DNA of 64,000 bases from Hyalella azteca (taxonomy: Eukaryota; Arthropoda; Malacostraca; Amphipoda; Hyalellidae). Within the stretch, counting starts at the first letter, position 1, and the number at the start of each line of letters is the position of its first letter. A program made the translations under genes and the position numbers. Below are positions 1 to 12,492 of this stretch, one piece after another. Below the pieces are notes generated by a model, which had not been told where the DNA came from, did not search any database, and was given only the letters and a program-made list of their open reading frames with translations. The DNA lies in the NCBI RefSeq assembly GCF_000764305.2, contig NW_025934536.1, positions 546,725 to 610,724 on the forward strand, read 5' to 3'.

Positions 1-3000
1 GATGGTGCAACAATCAAGACAACCCTGATTCATTAGATTCATTAACAAAAAATTTAATATTAATCAGCGAATATTCACTTAAGGTACACCCTTTTTTATT
101 ACAATTCCAAACGTAATTGTCTTAAAATCAAGCGACAAGGTTCTCGCTGAACGCTTCGACTCGTGGCAGGTGACATTTAACTCGTCCTCTCAACCGTCCT
201 CGTGTTTGATTATCTTTGTGCAGGCCTACGAGGAAAACACGAGCCACACTCGACAAATAACACAAACACAGAGACAAAGATGACCCGATTGGGAGCATGA
301 TTCTTCTAGTGGAGGTGTCCGTAAATTCTGACTCACTTCGTAAACAATAAAGTTTTATTGTTTATTTTTTTGTTAATTGCAAATTGGCTGTCTTCAAATC
401 GGGGAAACTTTTATTTAAAGTTTAAAATTGATTTAAATAATGCGTTTGAATTAGGTTTCGAGACCTACTGCGTTCCAAATATAAAATATCAAGCAATCAA
501 GGGACGTCTTGCTCCCGTTTAGCTTAAATATGTTGAAGATAGTGTGCTACATCTATCAAATTATCGAAAACTTAAAATGAAGTAATAGTTTCGACATCTG
601 CATATCAAGAAATTATTATTTTATGTCCATGTTCATCTGGGTTGGTTCCTCTCTTCTTCATCCACAGCACGCAGTTCGATTTTTCGACGACAATCCTTGA
701 AGTGAAACCGTGAATGCACCTCAGACACTACGATGAATGATTGCACGTAGTTAAATTGGTTCATCAGTTACGGTTCTGTTGCTTGAGAATCACAATTTCT
801 TCAAAGATTACAATGAGATCTCTCCCTCTGCACGCCATGCATTTCGATATCTTCATAACATCGTCTGAAGGGATCTCGTCAATAACGCTTCTAGTGTCGG
901 CAGGTTAACGCATTATGGCGCTGTTGCAAGTTCACAATAACAAGTCAATCGATGAGATTACGCTTGTCATAGCGTATCGCAATGTCAACAGACGAGTGAC
1001 GGAGGAGCTGTTGTTCATGCTTTACGATGTCAACAGAGCTCTCATGGGTGAGAATTTCAACATGAAGTCATTGCGATTAATTCTGAAGCAATCCTCTGGT
1101 CCTGTAAAGCTTGAACCTTGTTATTAAAGTTTATAAATAATTATGGAGCAAGCATTGGAAATTGTCATTGAAATATTCATGTCAAGGAGATGCTGAATGT
1201 TGACACTGGCATTATAATCTCCATCTCAATCTAATCTATGTACGCATCACAGTAATAATTGCACTGCTAGGGACGCACTCCAACAAAAAGGAAAACAAAG
1301 CCATCTTCGTCCCTGCATTATTCAGCCAAGTGATCATATAGGTCCATCCATTAGCCACAGTGAGAACAAGTTTTCTTAATAATCTTTATTGCCAAGCATG
1401 AACATAAGAACTCGTGACAAACTGTTACTGAGATGGTCACTTGAATCAAGACTATTACTGAGACTCCTTACACATCGACGGCAACCACAAGACTAAACTA
1501 GGTTCCGCTATTCGGATAAGGTCACATCAAACTCTCTCTAAAACAAAATGAAAAATATATATCCTATCCAATCCCTTACAGCACGTTATACAAGTTCATA
1601 GTATTTTTTCAGAATTATGACTCATGTATTCATTTTCCCATCTCGTGATCTCGTTATTATTGAATTTGCAATGAATTTAAAAACAAAGAAGATGGTACAG
1701 AAATTAATCATATACATATTTATAAAGGAGTAGGTTTCGGAGTCCAGCTCCATCGGCAGTTCGACAAGCCTAGAAAGTAATTTATAAATACCTTGTTAAT
1801 GTGCAATTTAAGCAATTGAGTGATCTTGTATCTAAAATTTTTATATTTTCAAAGGTTAAAAAACTACATTGATGCTGATCCTGCTAGCTCTTTATATATC
1901 TTTCTATTAGGTTCTTCGGTTTGGTCACCACAGGAAAGCTTTCATCAAATTTAATGTGTTTGTTTAGCCGTAATTATTTAGCTGCGGCGACGGTTGGTTA
2001 AAGCATTCGACCGAAGCCTCCCTCGGTGTTCAGCGGCTCTTAATGTATCTTTTGTTAATGGACGAGCTTTAATGCTGGCCGATCGTTCCTTTCGTCTAGG
2101 CAGACCCCGAAAAACATTCAACTAATCCGTTACGTGTAGAAGATGCCAAACCATAATTAATCTGTTTGAGTATATGAATTTGAAAATTCATAATATTAAT
2201 GCGGCATTATTCATAATGATGTAAGCGGGAATAGTATTCGCCTGTTAATCAGTCAATTCCAGTTCTTCTCCGTGAAAATTCAACTGAAAAAATTATATTT
2301 TATCAATATTTCGGAATTTTATAGTTAAGATAATGAGACTGTGTTGATAAATAACTGGAACGCTTTTCCAATTTTTTGATTCGCTAAGTTTCGCTGTGAC
2401 CAAGGCTATAGGAAGGATCATGTTAATAAAACGTTCTATTCAGTTTTTGCTTGTTAATCTAAATTTTCTACTTACAGCATATCTCCTATCGGTACTAATT
2501 GTGTTGCTGAATTTATTTAAATTGTCACTTTTGTAATATATGTAGAGACTGGGAAACATTTGCTAATGCCGTAATACAAATATTCAATATAATCTCACCG
2601 ATTAATTGGCAGAGGTTTTGAAATGCATGTACGAATAAATCTTTCAACATGAGCTCTTGCAAGGGAGGAAAATTTTTGTTTGTTCTGAGATGCGTTATCA
2701 GTGCTAAAAACGTACAAAAAACACAGAAAATTATTTTTCATTTTGATCGCATGCAACTAGAAAAAGAGAGACGAGTTATACGGTCGGTCGTTTCATTGAA
2801 ATAATGATCATCTTCATCGTGGTTTAGATGCTCTACAAAATAGGCGACGTTCGTAACTAACTTATTTGCTAGAGTTTTATAAAGTATTGGTCAATGAAGA
2901 AGTGATCTATGGAAGAGTGGGTCATGGTCCCGTGAAGTTCATTTAATCAAGAGTGATGTTTCAGTCTGCTAAATGTGAGTGAGTGGAGAATACAGCGTGT

Positions 3001-4596
3001 AATTACGTAGCGGTGAACCGCGACGGCCGTAAGGGGAGGCGAAGACATCAGCCCAACGTAGCTGTCGCAAATTCCGCGCTGAGGAGAAAACGCTTACATA
3101 CGATTTTTTTGACCAGTTAGAAATGGAATGTTGTAATATTTTTATAATCTTCATTTGGAGATATGAGACGCATTTATGAATAATATTCAATTCCCGATCA
3201 TCATATGTGCCACTTTTCAATTTTCAATTGAATTGAAGAATGGACGTATATGTTTAAAAAAATTTCCTATACACTGGAAACGGAAAAAGGAAAAAACTCA
3301 AAACTTCCAATTAGAACTTTGAAATGCTCACTAAAGATTGAGCTACACGAGACAACTAAGTTTCCAATTTGTACAGAGAGAAAATAATAAATAGTAATAA
3401 TGATCATACCTTTCTGAAGTTCTGGACTCCCTTTAACCACAAATGGTGGGCAAACGTGTAGAAATTATATGGAACTTCCCAGTTATTACAAAATATATTT
3501 ACCAGACGCTAAAAATTAAAATGTCAATTTTGTTACCTTTTGAGAGTTTGGTAAATTTTGTAACCTATTCAAATTATTGAAAATTTGCAAGGTTTTGCAA
3601 AAATGACATTTTGCGATTTCTTTTGACAGTTCATGCAAATTTGTCGACGAAAAAATGTGTTATTTTATTCAATGTATGGAATCGTTGGGTTCAATTTAAG
3701 ACTTCGAAATTCATGTTCGACGTTGTTCATGTTCATAAGAAGACGGACGATTTAAAAACTTAATTGAGAGCCGCAAAATTTCAGTGGCTCCTGATGATAG
3801 AAGTAAATGACAGAGCATGGTGCTGAGGAGCGCACTTAATGATGGTGTTCAGTGTCACACAAACGTTCTCTTCCCCCGTAACTCTTGCCATTAGGAACTT
3901 GTGTCCATTCTTCCAGATGGTAGATGTGCGCGACATCCTACTATACGTGAGGTAAATAAGCAACTTGGGCAAACAAACATTACGTAGAGTAAGCTACAAA
4001 AACGAATAATTGCGTACAAATATATAAATAATATAGACACCATTTACTTTTCTTTACTGCCCAGTAAAAATAACTAAATAAAAAAACAGCTTAAAGCATC
4101 ATTTGCTCCGCAAGCTAAAGTATACCAAAATAAATTAAAGAAAATATTAAAATATGTTAACAGGGCTAATCGGGACTGCTACAGCAATATCTTCGACAAG
4201 ATCACTTTACTCGTACTTATATTTATTTAATTTTATTGTATATTGCATTCCGACTTCTATTGAACAACTTTCTTCAAGGAGTAATACAAATAAAAATTAA
4301 TGAAGTAATTATAGCACATTCAATTTATGAATATTTATTTTTAGAAAACTCGATGGTAAGCAGTTCATAATACATTAATAAAACTTTCGATTATTTTTAC
4401 TATATCGAAAAGGTCCATGCACCAACACCCGTTGGCGCGCACGCGCTTTTCATCGACCGCTGACGATCGGTTCAGAGTTCGCATGCCAGTGGTTCACGCT
4501 CTGTGGAATATGCGTTCAGGCTTTCTGTAGCGTCACGTTTCATTAAGTGCGTCCACTGTTTCTTTGTTGCCACGCTAACTCGGCCTGCATGTACTT
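1..4596. other. Intergenic AT-rich DNA, no supported gene
   Basis: Both strands are dense in stops and no frame resembles a known family. The only gene-like signal is at 224-351. There, a pyrimidine-rich run ending in CAG is followed by a short open stretch with a TGA at 281-283, and an AATAAA at 346-351 precedes a T-rich tract. That could be the last exon of a gene lying to the left, but the peptide is too short to identify. A 70-codon frame at 915-1127 is unrecognised and probably chance. Confidence 0.6.
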
Positions 4597-5042
4597 AGTA
4601 GTTTCACGCATGCGTGTAGCTTGATGCCGCACGCAAATCGTGCGTTCGTGCACTTCTGTAGTAAAACGTCAGTAGTTTCACGCATGCGTGTAGCTTGATA
4701 CCGCACGCAAATCGTGTGTTCGCGCGTTTCTGTGGTTACACGGAAGAAGTTTCACGCATGCGTGTTGCTTGACGCCGCTCGCAAATCGTGCGTTCGTGTG
4801 TTTCTGGAGCAACACGCCAGTAGTTTCACGCATTCGTGTAGCTTGATGCCGCAGGCAAATCGTACGTTCGTGAGTTACTATATAGTAACACGCCAGTAGT
4901 TTCATGCATGCGTGTAGCTTGATGCCGCACGCAAATTGTGCGTTCATGCGTTTCTGTAGTAACACGCCAGTAGTTTCATGCATGCGTGTAGCTTGATGCC
5001 GCACGCAAATCGTGCGTTCGTGCGTTTCTGTATTAACACGCG
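4597..5042. repeat. 74-bp tandem array, six copies
   Basis: Copies start at 4597, 4671, 4745, 4819, 4895 and 4969, so the period is 74 bp with one 76-bp unit. Each copy begins AGTAGTTTCACGCATGCGTG or a close variant and ends AACACGCC. Worn partial copies extend about 90 bp on both sides. The first two copies contain the palindrome CACGCATGCGTG, which alternates purine and pyrimidine; later copies have one change. Frames of 61 and 108 codons crossing the array on the two strands are repeat by-products. Confidence 0.95.
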
Positions 5043-8000
5043 TTGAGTTATTTAGGTTCTACTGTAGCTTCTTGTTCCGCATGACATGCGTTCACACATT
5101 CCTGTGGTGTTCCGCTTCGCATTTCACGCTTTTACACATATACTGTATCAGCATTCCAGCTTCATGGCATGTCGGAGAAACATCGTCGGTAGACTTGCCT
5201 AGATTTTACTTTAATCAGATTCCTCATGCCGAATGTGGCAAGTAATTCATATCATTACTACCTCGGTGACAAATTTCCCTAGTATATAAGATTTATCGAC
5301 TCGATATTCATGACGGTTCCATCATTTATTTCAATTTCAAGCTTAGCCGATATCCATATGAGCTACAGTGGAATCGAGCAAAATCCATGGAAAATTAAAA
5401 TATTGAAAAAATGGCAAAAACAATTTGGTTAATTAATTAATAATTTTCATTGGAATAAGATGATATTTTTGAATTAATGAAATCCTATTTTAATTGAAGA
5501 AATAAGAGTTAATACCAGTCATGCAAACAACGGAAATACCTACTAAAGATTAAAAGATAGTCAAGGAAAATAATTTTATATTAAAAATACACTCCTCATT
5601 AAAGTTTTTCTCTGATGACGTAATCTTGTTATGTCATATCATGTTAAGAAAGAATAATAAATTACAAATATTTCGCACTAGTCGGATCCAGTTTTTTTTG
5701 ATCGAGCTCATCCAATATTGACTCATAAGAATGTAGGAATCGTAATTTTGAAATAGAGTTGTGAATTTAATAGAACATTTGCTGCTCAAAGTTTCATCTG
5801 ACATCATGGCTACGGGATCGCTACGCTATGTTTAATTCAGGAAATTCAATTTGTATATACACATCCTAGAATTGTTTGTTGTCGGAACAAGTTTCAAGTT
5901 CTGAAATTAATTTTAAATCGAACACGAGTTTGAGGTTCGCTTGCTAATGTTTGACCTGAATTTGTAGGGACCTCTCAGCAGCTTTGGCTGACCTTTGCTG
6001 AGTCACGCTGGAGCTGATGCTGCGCCTGCACTTCACCTCACTTTACTGTCACAACAAACACCATGACCTGACTTAATGGACTGCTCATGTTCAAAGCCGA
6101 ATTTTCTTGTAAAATTTTATACTCAATGAAATGATAATTTAGAATAATTCGTAAGATATTTCGTTTGACATGAGCTATTAATTATTGGTTATATTATTAT
6201 TTTTCGCACCAAACTGGCCCCCTGTAAAATGAAGCTGGGTTCTCAATCGCGATCATTTTTCTTGAACCCGAAGTGCTTCTCCAAGCCTCGAGTTCGCGCA
6301 GCATGAGCAGCTGTCGTGTGCTACGCTTTGCCGTGACCTGGCCTCACATCAACGAAATTCTTGTACAAAAATTCGACAACAAAGGTGACAATGTCAGACG
6401 GTGGACAACTTGGATCGATAAACGGTTTTCTGCGGCTGGGACAGCAACATATTTTGGAATCCTTGTGAATGATGTAAAGAACATTGCTCATGTTATATTT
6501 GCTTACTTATGTTGTGATAAAATGTAATACGAAGCATACTTAATTAAAGCCGTTCTCCTGTTATCTTATTTTGTGTGCGGTATTAAGTAAATGCTTACCC
6601 GAATTAAGTAGATTAGAGGAGAGTTTATATCAATAAAACCAACTTACTAGGCGTGATCAATCAAATCTTATGTTGAAATATCTGATCTTAAATAATATAA
6701 TTACAGAATTTTTTCTTGCCTGCTAAGATGAACAAACTTGAGCTTTAACTTTCGCGTTGCATTTCACATTTTTAACAAAGAAGTTTTCTGGTATTGTCGC
6801 AAAATAAGTGAATTAAATGACGGAAATAATTCACTTGTAAACAGCAGAATATGAAAGTATAATATATAATATTAAGAATCGAGCAGTATTACTAAATAAA
6901 ATGAAAAATTCATGTTTACGAGAAAAGAGCACCAAGTAGCAAGTTTCTTTCAGTAACACGAGTGGTCGCAGGAATATCTTAAGGGAATTACATGGCATTA
7001 CGAAGCAGCTTATTTCGGTTCAGGAGGGAAACCCTTCAATTTTGGGTTAAGTGCAGATTACGCAGACAACACTTCCGTATCAAAAGATCTGCCGCCGTAC
7101 GTCTGTCGGAATTTAGCCGACACCAGAGAAGCGCTTAGCTTCAGCGAGTTTGTTTTGAATGGGCAAAGGATTAGAATGTTGTAGATAAAGTCTAAGGTGC
7201 GTAGAAAGAAATTAGTAGTTCATAATTTAATTGACATTTTTAAAAAATTTGTACTGAACTCTGCAATTTTTTTCTGCGCTGTGCATATTTGATTTCGAAT
7301 AATTAGATCATAATGAACATGACTGCATACCACTCAAACTTGTGTCACAATAATCAAGTCTTTAGGAATGTCTAAAACGACTGCAAATCTAATGAAACAA
7401 TTATTGGATAGTGAAAATAGTATTTGTAAATTAAAGTGATGAAGTTAATTAAAATTTACGAACTTATATATACGAGCATGAACTTCCTTTCGAGGTAAAT
7501 CAGCTGAGGCAAGTCTTATACGATAACTGTTTTCTTCTTGTATTTAATTGAATATTTCAGATTAATATAAAAAAATCGATATTGTATCGCGTGAATACCG
7601 AAGTATGTCGTATTCTGACGAGATATTTATATTTTTAATTTTGATCCTCTAAGTTACTACGTAAAAGAATTATAGTAGGTATCGAGTAAAGTGCCAATTA
7701 AACGGAGTAAAGGATGAGGCTGGAAAAATCAATGTAACGTACATTAATGCAACAGTTGACAGATCTAATTCTAACTAAAGCCGTTGCAAAGACTGACGAA
7801 AGAGTTTGATACCATTTAATCCTTTATATATACACACGGGACGATAACTTAACTAAAAGGCGAGAAATAATGCGGCCATCATATTAAAGTAATGGTTGGT
7901 TTTGTCTGAAAATTGCCGCAGTTCGAGTCGAATCAAACGATAGCATTTCATCAATTGGCCGGAACCTAGAAGCACGGTTCGGTGGCAGGCAGCTGCGGAA

Positions 8001-10950
8001 GTGCGATCTGCTGCTCTCTGTGATGCCAGGGCCGCAATTTGGTTGAGTTCAAATCCAACACGTAAACAACATATCAAGTGAGCCTTCAATTTGATATGCG
8101 AATACGTTATTTAAGCTTCTGATGAGACGGATTTTCTACGAATTAATGAAAGAGGGGAAATTATGTTGCTTTTCGATAAAGTTTGTAGAGGGAATGTCTT
8201 GAAATCAGATTAGAGCTGAAGATCAAAATAAAATTTCGTTTAGCTTGTTCTAGTAAAAATTAATTAGAAATTATCGTTTATATTTCTCAAAAATAATTAA
8301 CATGATATACATACAAACTGTTCATGGGACCTTGAGCGTTAATTTTTAGTTGAGAAAAAGGCTTCAAATTTGTATAAAATGAAAAAAATGCTCATGCTTT
8401 ATGAAACAAACAAAATATTAAAAATTTTAGGTTTGTTTCATAAAATGTAATACATGTAAAACATGGCAGACGCAAAATAAATACCCATTTTCATATAAAC
8501 AGATATGCTGAGTTATTCAACCAGTTGAAAAATCATGTTTTACTGAGCCTGACTTGATTATTCCCTAACTTGATTGTTGTTGGCAATTATAAAACTAGTT
8601 TCGAGGCACAAAACGATTTTTGGCAAATTAACTTCAAAATTTACGTCAACTCAAGATTTTTACGCGTTAATATTAGTTTAGATTTTCATAAAGACCGTAC
8701 GCTGACTTTTATTGAGGATAAGGATTGCTCATCAAAAATTGTCAATAATTTACGGTACATTGTGAGCCTAATTCAGACAAATTTTATGTCATCTGAAAAA
8801 TTTCGTCATTTTGGTACACTCCCACTGCGAGACAAAGAGCTAGAACTCCTGGTCTAACATATGCATCAGACGCTTAATAAGTTTGACATGTGCACGCGCT
8901 CAGTCATAAAAATATACCTTGCATATCGGTTTGAAGTAGAAAAAAAGCAGAACAAATGAATGCCGGTTGCTGCATTGTGAGCACTGAAAAAATAACATTT
9001 TGGAAACCAGGATGAAAAGAGTGGAAAATTGGCATTTCGCGCACTAAAGGGAACTTCCCAACCCTGCATGATTGTGACCGAGGGAAAGCAAGGCAGGAAG
9101 AAGTTAGCGTGCTGAACAGCAACAGGTTTTAGGTTATTAGTCCCGCTACTTGTGGCACGATGGCTATTTTTATCAATGATGCAGGATAATTTGGTCATTC
9201 GCCGAGAGGAGACGAAAGCATATGGGATTTCCCCTAAACATTTACTCACTCAACCATACGCGAAGTCTACCAGCATGCAGCACTGATCTTATTCATTGAT
9301 GTTATTGAATGAATTACAAATTATACAATAAACCTTACACCAAAAAACAAGGAAATAAATTTTCATTCTGAAATTGAAATAAGTTATTCTTGAAGAAATT
9401 AAATTCTGCTTTCTTTCAAAATAAATCCATATTCAGCAGCTGGGCTATTAAAGATTCTAGGCAACGGGCATGGATGTCTGAAACAGCGAATATTGGCTTA
9501 AATTCTTTTCCAAATTTTTTTGTACGAATCTCAGAATAAACTTAACGAGTCATATTTGCCGAATTTAGAGACGCTGCTGATCACAAAACTTTTACTACAC
9601 CGAACATCTTGCGGAAAGTTAAATTTAAATTAGAAAATTTGCAATTAAATTTGAGAAAAACACCAATCACTCTCAGCCCGGAAGTTAATCATGACAAGAA
9701 CTCTGTAAATGATAACGTGTCAAAGGAGAGGAATCACCTCTGGTGAATCAGCTTCCTCTAAAATTTTCCAATGACAGTTAATCAAATTGGAAATTTGTTT
9801 GAAACTTCAACTTAGTCATCCTAAATAATTTTTATGCGTGTCGATCGATATGAAAAAATGTCAGTGGAAAGAAATAACTACAGCAGAAAATATCGAAAGA
9901 AGAAAATCAGGATGGGTTTTAATTCTCAACCAACTTTTGAAAATCAATTTTTAAATAAATGGTTTTTCTTATTGCTGGGTGTGAACTCGTACTTCGTCTA
10001 TAGTTAAACTTAACTTTCATTCATGACAAACTGCAGTGGCCATATAGCGTATTACTTACGGCCGTTCTCAAAATTGTTCGACAGATGATAATTAGGCGGT
10101 AATTGTTAAAACTTAAATTTTCGACATGTTGTATCTTTTGGATCACAGTTGTTGTTGGATTCAACATTCAAATATTGGATACGGCAAATGTATCTAACAA
10201 AATGTATTTTAATGTTGTTGGATACAACATCATACATTTAAATATCTTCAGGTTCGTCAGTGTCGCTTTAGAAATAAGTTATGACATTTCAATGGATTTG
10301 AGAATCCTTATTTGACAAAGATTGGTAATCGGACTCAAATTGTTACAAATAAAGATGAGATGGGAAGTATTGACCGCCTATTTATTATTTGAATAATACA
10401 ATGGGACATTAATTGAATTTATTTGATTGATTGATTGATTGATCGTTTGTCAGTCAGTGGCGAAACTCAGCGATGAAAGTTTTTGTAATCTGAAATTATT
10501 TTGCGTAGAAAAACGAAATCTGAAAATGCATTTCAAATTCGCACCATAGATATATTTTCGCTTTGCACATTAATATCATATATTTTGGAAGATCAAACTT
10601 CGCTACAACGGTCGTTACGTTTAAGAATTGGCTTATGATGATGAGCATCTATTTATTATGAGGAACAAATTAAAAAACTTTCAATAGTTGGATTAACCAC
10701 ATTATTTACAAAAAGCTCAAGATTAAAATCTAGTACTTTTTACTCAATGCCAATGGTTGTGTTGGCTTTATTAGCATGATAAAGGCAGGCAAGCTTTAGA
10801 TGAAGATAATAATGCTTCACAAGCGCCCCTGTCCATCAGCTGGTGGGTCTCCACTGTACGTGTTCTTGCCGCACGCAAAATTGTGCTTTACGAACGCGTA
10901 GCATTAAGGATAAATTCGTGTGCCTGCAAAGAGCAGGTGTAGGTCAACCC

Positions 10951-11017
10951 AGAATGATGGAAGGAGGAGAGGGAGGAACGGAAGAGGGGATGTGGTGGAA
11001 GGGGTGAGGGGAAATGA
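10951..11017. other. Purine-rich, G-clustered tract
   Basis: About 67 bp on the + strand are almost all A and G, with repeated GGAGG, GAGGGG and GGGG words. Neighbouring sequence is mixed and AT-rich. Such tracts can form triplex or G-quadruplex structures and often act as GAGA-type or nucleosome-excluding sites. No function is shown here. Confidence 0.6.
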
Positions 11018-11218
11018 CCAGTTTTTTTATGTTGTCACAGGTAGATAGAATTTATTTGTGATTGAAAGTAATTCGATTCGTTAACAAATTAATGTAGTTT
11101 TTGTGACAAAATGTTAGTGTGAAACGAGCAAGGAACGGAAAGCTACACGACGTGTATAAGAATAAATCTAAATCTATACATTATTTATTATTCCATTTAT
11201 ACTAATATTAGTTGTGAG

Positions 11219-11252
11219 AAGCGGTTTCATTCATCAATGAATGAAACCGCTT
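11219..11252. repeat. 34-bp hairpin, 16-bp perfect arms
   Basis: The left arm AAGCGGTTTCATTCAT (11219-11234) is followed by CA and then its exact reverse complement (11237-11252). A 16-bp perfect stem with a 2-nt spacer is unlikely by chance. It could be the collapsed core of a foldback element or a structured RNA or DNA site. It is too short to be a microRNA precursor. Confidence 0.9.
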
Positions 11253-11640
11253 AAAATTATAGAGCAAAAGAAAATATGAAATCAAATTATAACATGGAAT
11301 TAAATTATGAAGAAATGAAAATAGAGTACATCTGAACTCGATACTTTACAGAGGTTATAACGCAAATGCTTCTAAATTCTATAACATTGTAATGTTTCCT
11401 ATTTGACTCGTCATCCTGCATTTCCTGCTAGACGGGTTTCAGAGGGATTTCCGAAAACTCTATTTTAATTTTCCTGGTCTTTTATGTCCCGATGAAGCCT
11501 TCTTTACCCACGCCCATGACATTCTATAAGGCGCCTAACACAGGCTATATGCATCGTGTATATTCATTCACGACGTGTATATTCATGACCAAGTAATGTG
11601 TCAGCAAGTGCATTTCTTAGGCTCCCAGACTTTTGCTAAG

Positions 11641-11880
11641 AGCCACTTCTAGACACGCGCCTGCCCGCCACTTCTAGACACGCGCCTGTCCGCCACTTCT
11701 AGACACGCGCCTGTCTGCCACTTCTAAACACGCGCCTGTCCGCCACTTCTAGACACGCGCCTGCCCGCCACTTCTAGACACGCGCCTGCCTGCCACTTCT
11801 AGACACGCGCCTGCCCGCCACTTCTAGACACGCGCCTGTCCGCCACTTCTAGACACGCGCCTGCCTGCCACTTCTAGAAA
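11641..11880. repeat. 25-bp tandem array, about 9.6 copies
   Basis: The unit is CGCCACTTCTAGACACGCGC plus CTGYC, repeated head to tail without spacers. Differences are mostly C/T changes in the CTGCC/CTGTC end and one TCTAAA for TCTAGA. The array is GC-rich inside AT-rich DNA and is young, judged by its low divergence. Confidence 0.95.
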
Positions 11881-11978
11881 GGTTGTAAAAATGACTTGGC
11901 AAAGCTCAATTTAAAACCAGACTTTACAGGATGGAACAACTTGTTCTCCTGATGAACTTTCCCCTAGAATAACTACAC

Positions 11979-12492
11979 GACTGTTTTCTTCCTCAGTAAC
12001 GTGACTGCTCTTACAACGACGAACATTACTGCTTTTTTACTGGGCAACATGATTGTTCTTTCTTCGATGAACATAACTGCTCTTTTGCCCAGTACCGTGA
12101 TTGCGCTCTCGTCGGCGAACATAATTATTTCTTCATTCAACAACATAACTGTTCTTTTGCCCGGCAATACGACTGATCTTTCACCGCCTAACTCGACTGC
12201 TCTTTTACCCGGCAACACGACTGATCTTTTACCCGGCAACACGACTGATCTTTCACCGCTCAACATGGCTGCTCTCTTACCCGGCAACATGACTGATCTT
12301 TTATCCGGCAACATGACTAATCTCTCACCGCCCAACATGACTGATCTTTCACCGCCCAATATGACTGCCCTTTTACCCGGTAACATGACTGATCTTTCAC
12401 CGCTCAACATGACTGCTCTTTTACCCGGCAACATGACTGATCTTTCACCGCCCAAAATGACTGCTCTTTTACCGCTCAACATGACTGCTCTT
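11979..12492. repeat. 24-bp tandem array, about 21 copies, open on both strands
   Basis: Two alternating unit types make up the array: GACTGCTCTTTTACCCGGCA plus ACAT, and GACTGATCTTTCACCGCCCA plus ACAT. Because 24 is a multiple of three and the units lack stops, long frames exist on both strands: 12001-12663 (+), 220 codons, and 11973-12557 (-), 194 codons. The + frame encodes an 8-residue repeat such as NMTDLSPP/NMTALLPG with an N-x-T sequon in most units. It starts inside the repeat, has no signal peptide and ends in ordinary sequence. I regard it as a minisatellite, not a gene. Confidence 0.9.

Larger units (their letters stand above)
5043..11640. other. Intergenic AT-rich DNA, no supported gene
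   Basis: I see no recognisable coding region. Frames at 6273-6527 (+), 8570-8857 (+) and 8866-9249 (-) are 84 to 127 codons long but match no family I know and lack convincing flanking splice or poly(A) signals. Small items are a TTGA-type tetranucleotide run near 10425-10443, a purine-rich tract at 10951-11017 and a strong hairpin at 11219-11252, the last two listed separately. Confidence 0.6.

Noticed and set aside
6273..6527. 84-codon + frame as a transposon fragment
   Set aside because: The peptide has no recognisable transposase or reverse-transcriptase motif.
7905..7935. tRNA-like GTTCGAGTC B-box
   Set aside because: No A-box at the right distance and no cloverleaf can be drawn. No tRNA is called anywhere in the window.
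8570..8857. 95-codon + frame as a gene or transposon piece
   Set aside because: No catalytic motif or known domain. The length is within chance for 64 kb read in six frames.
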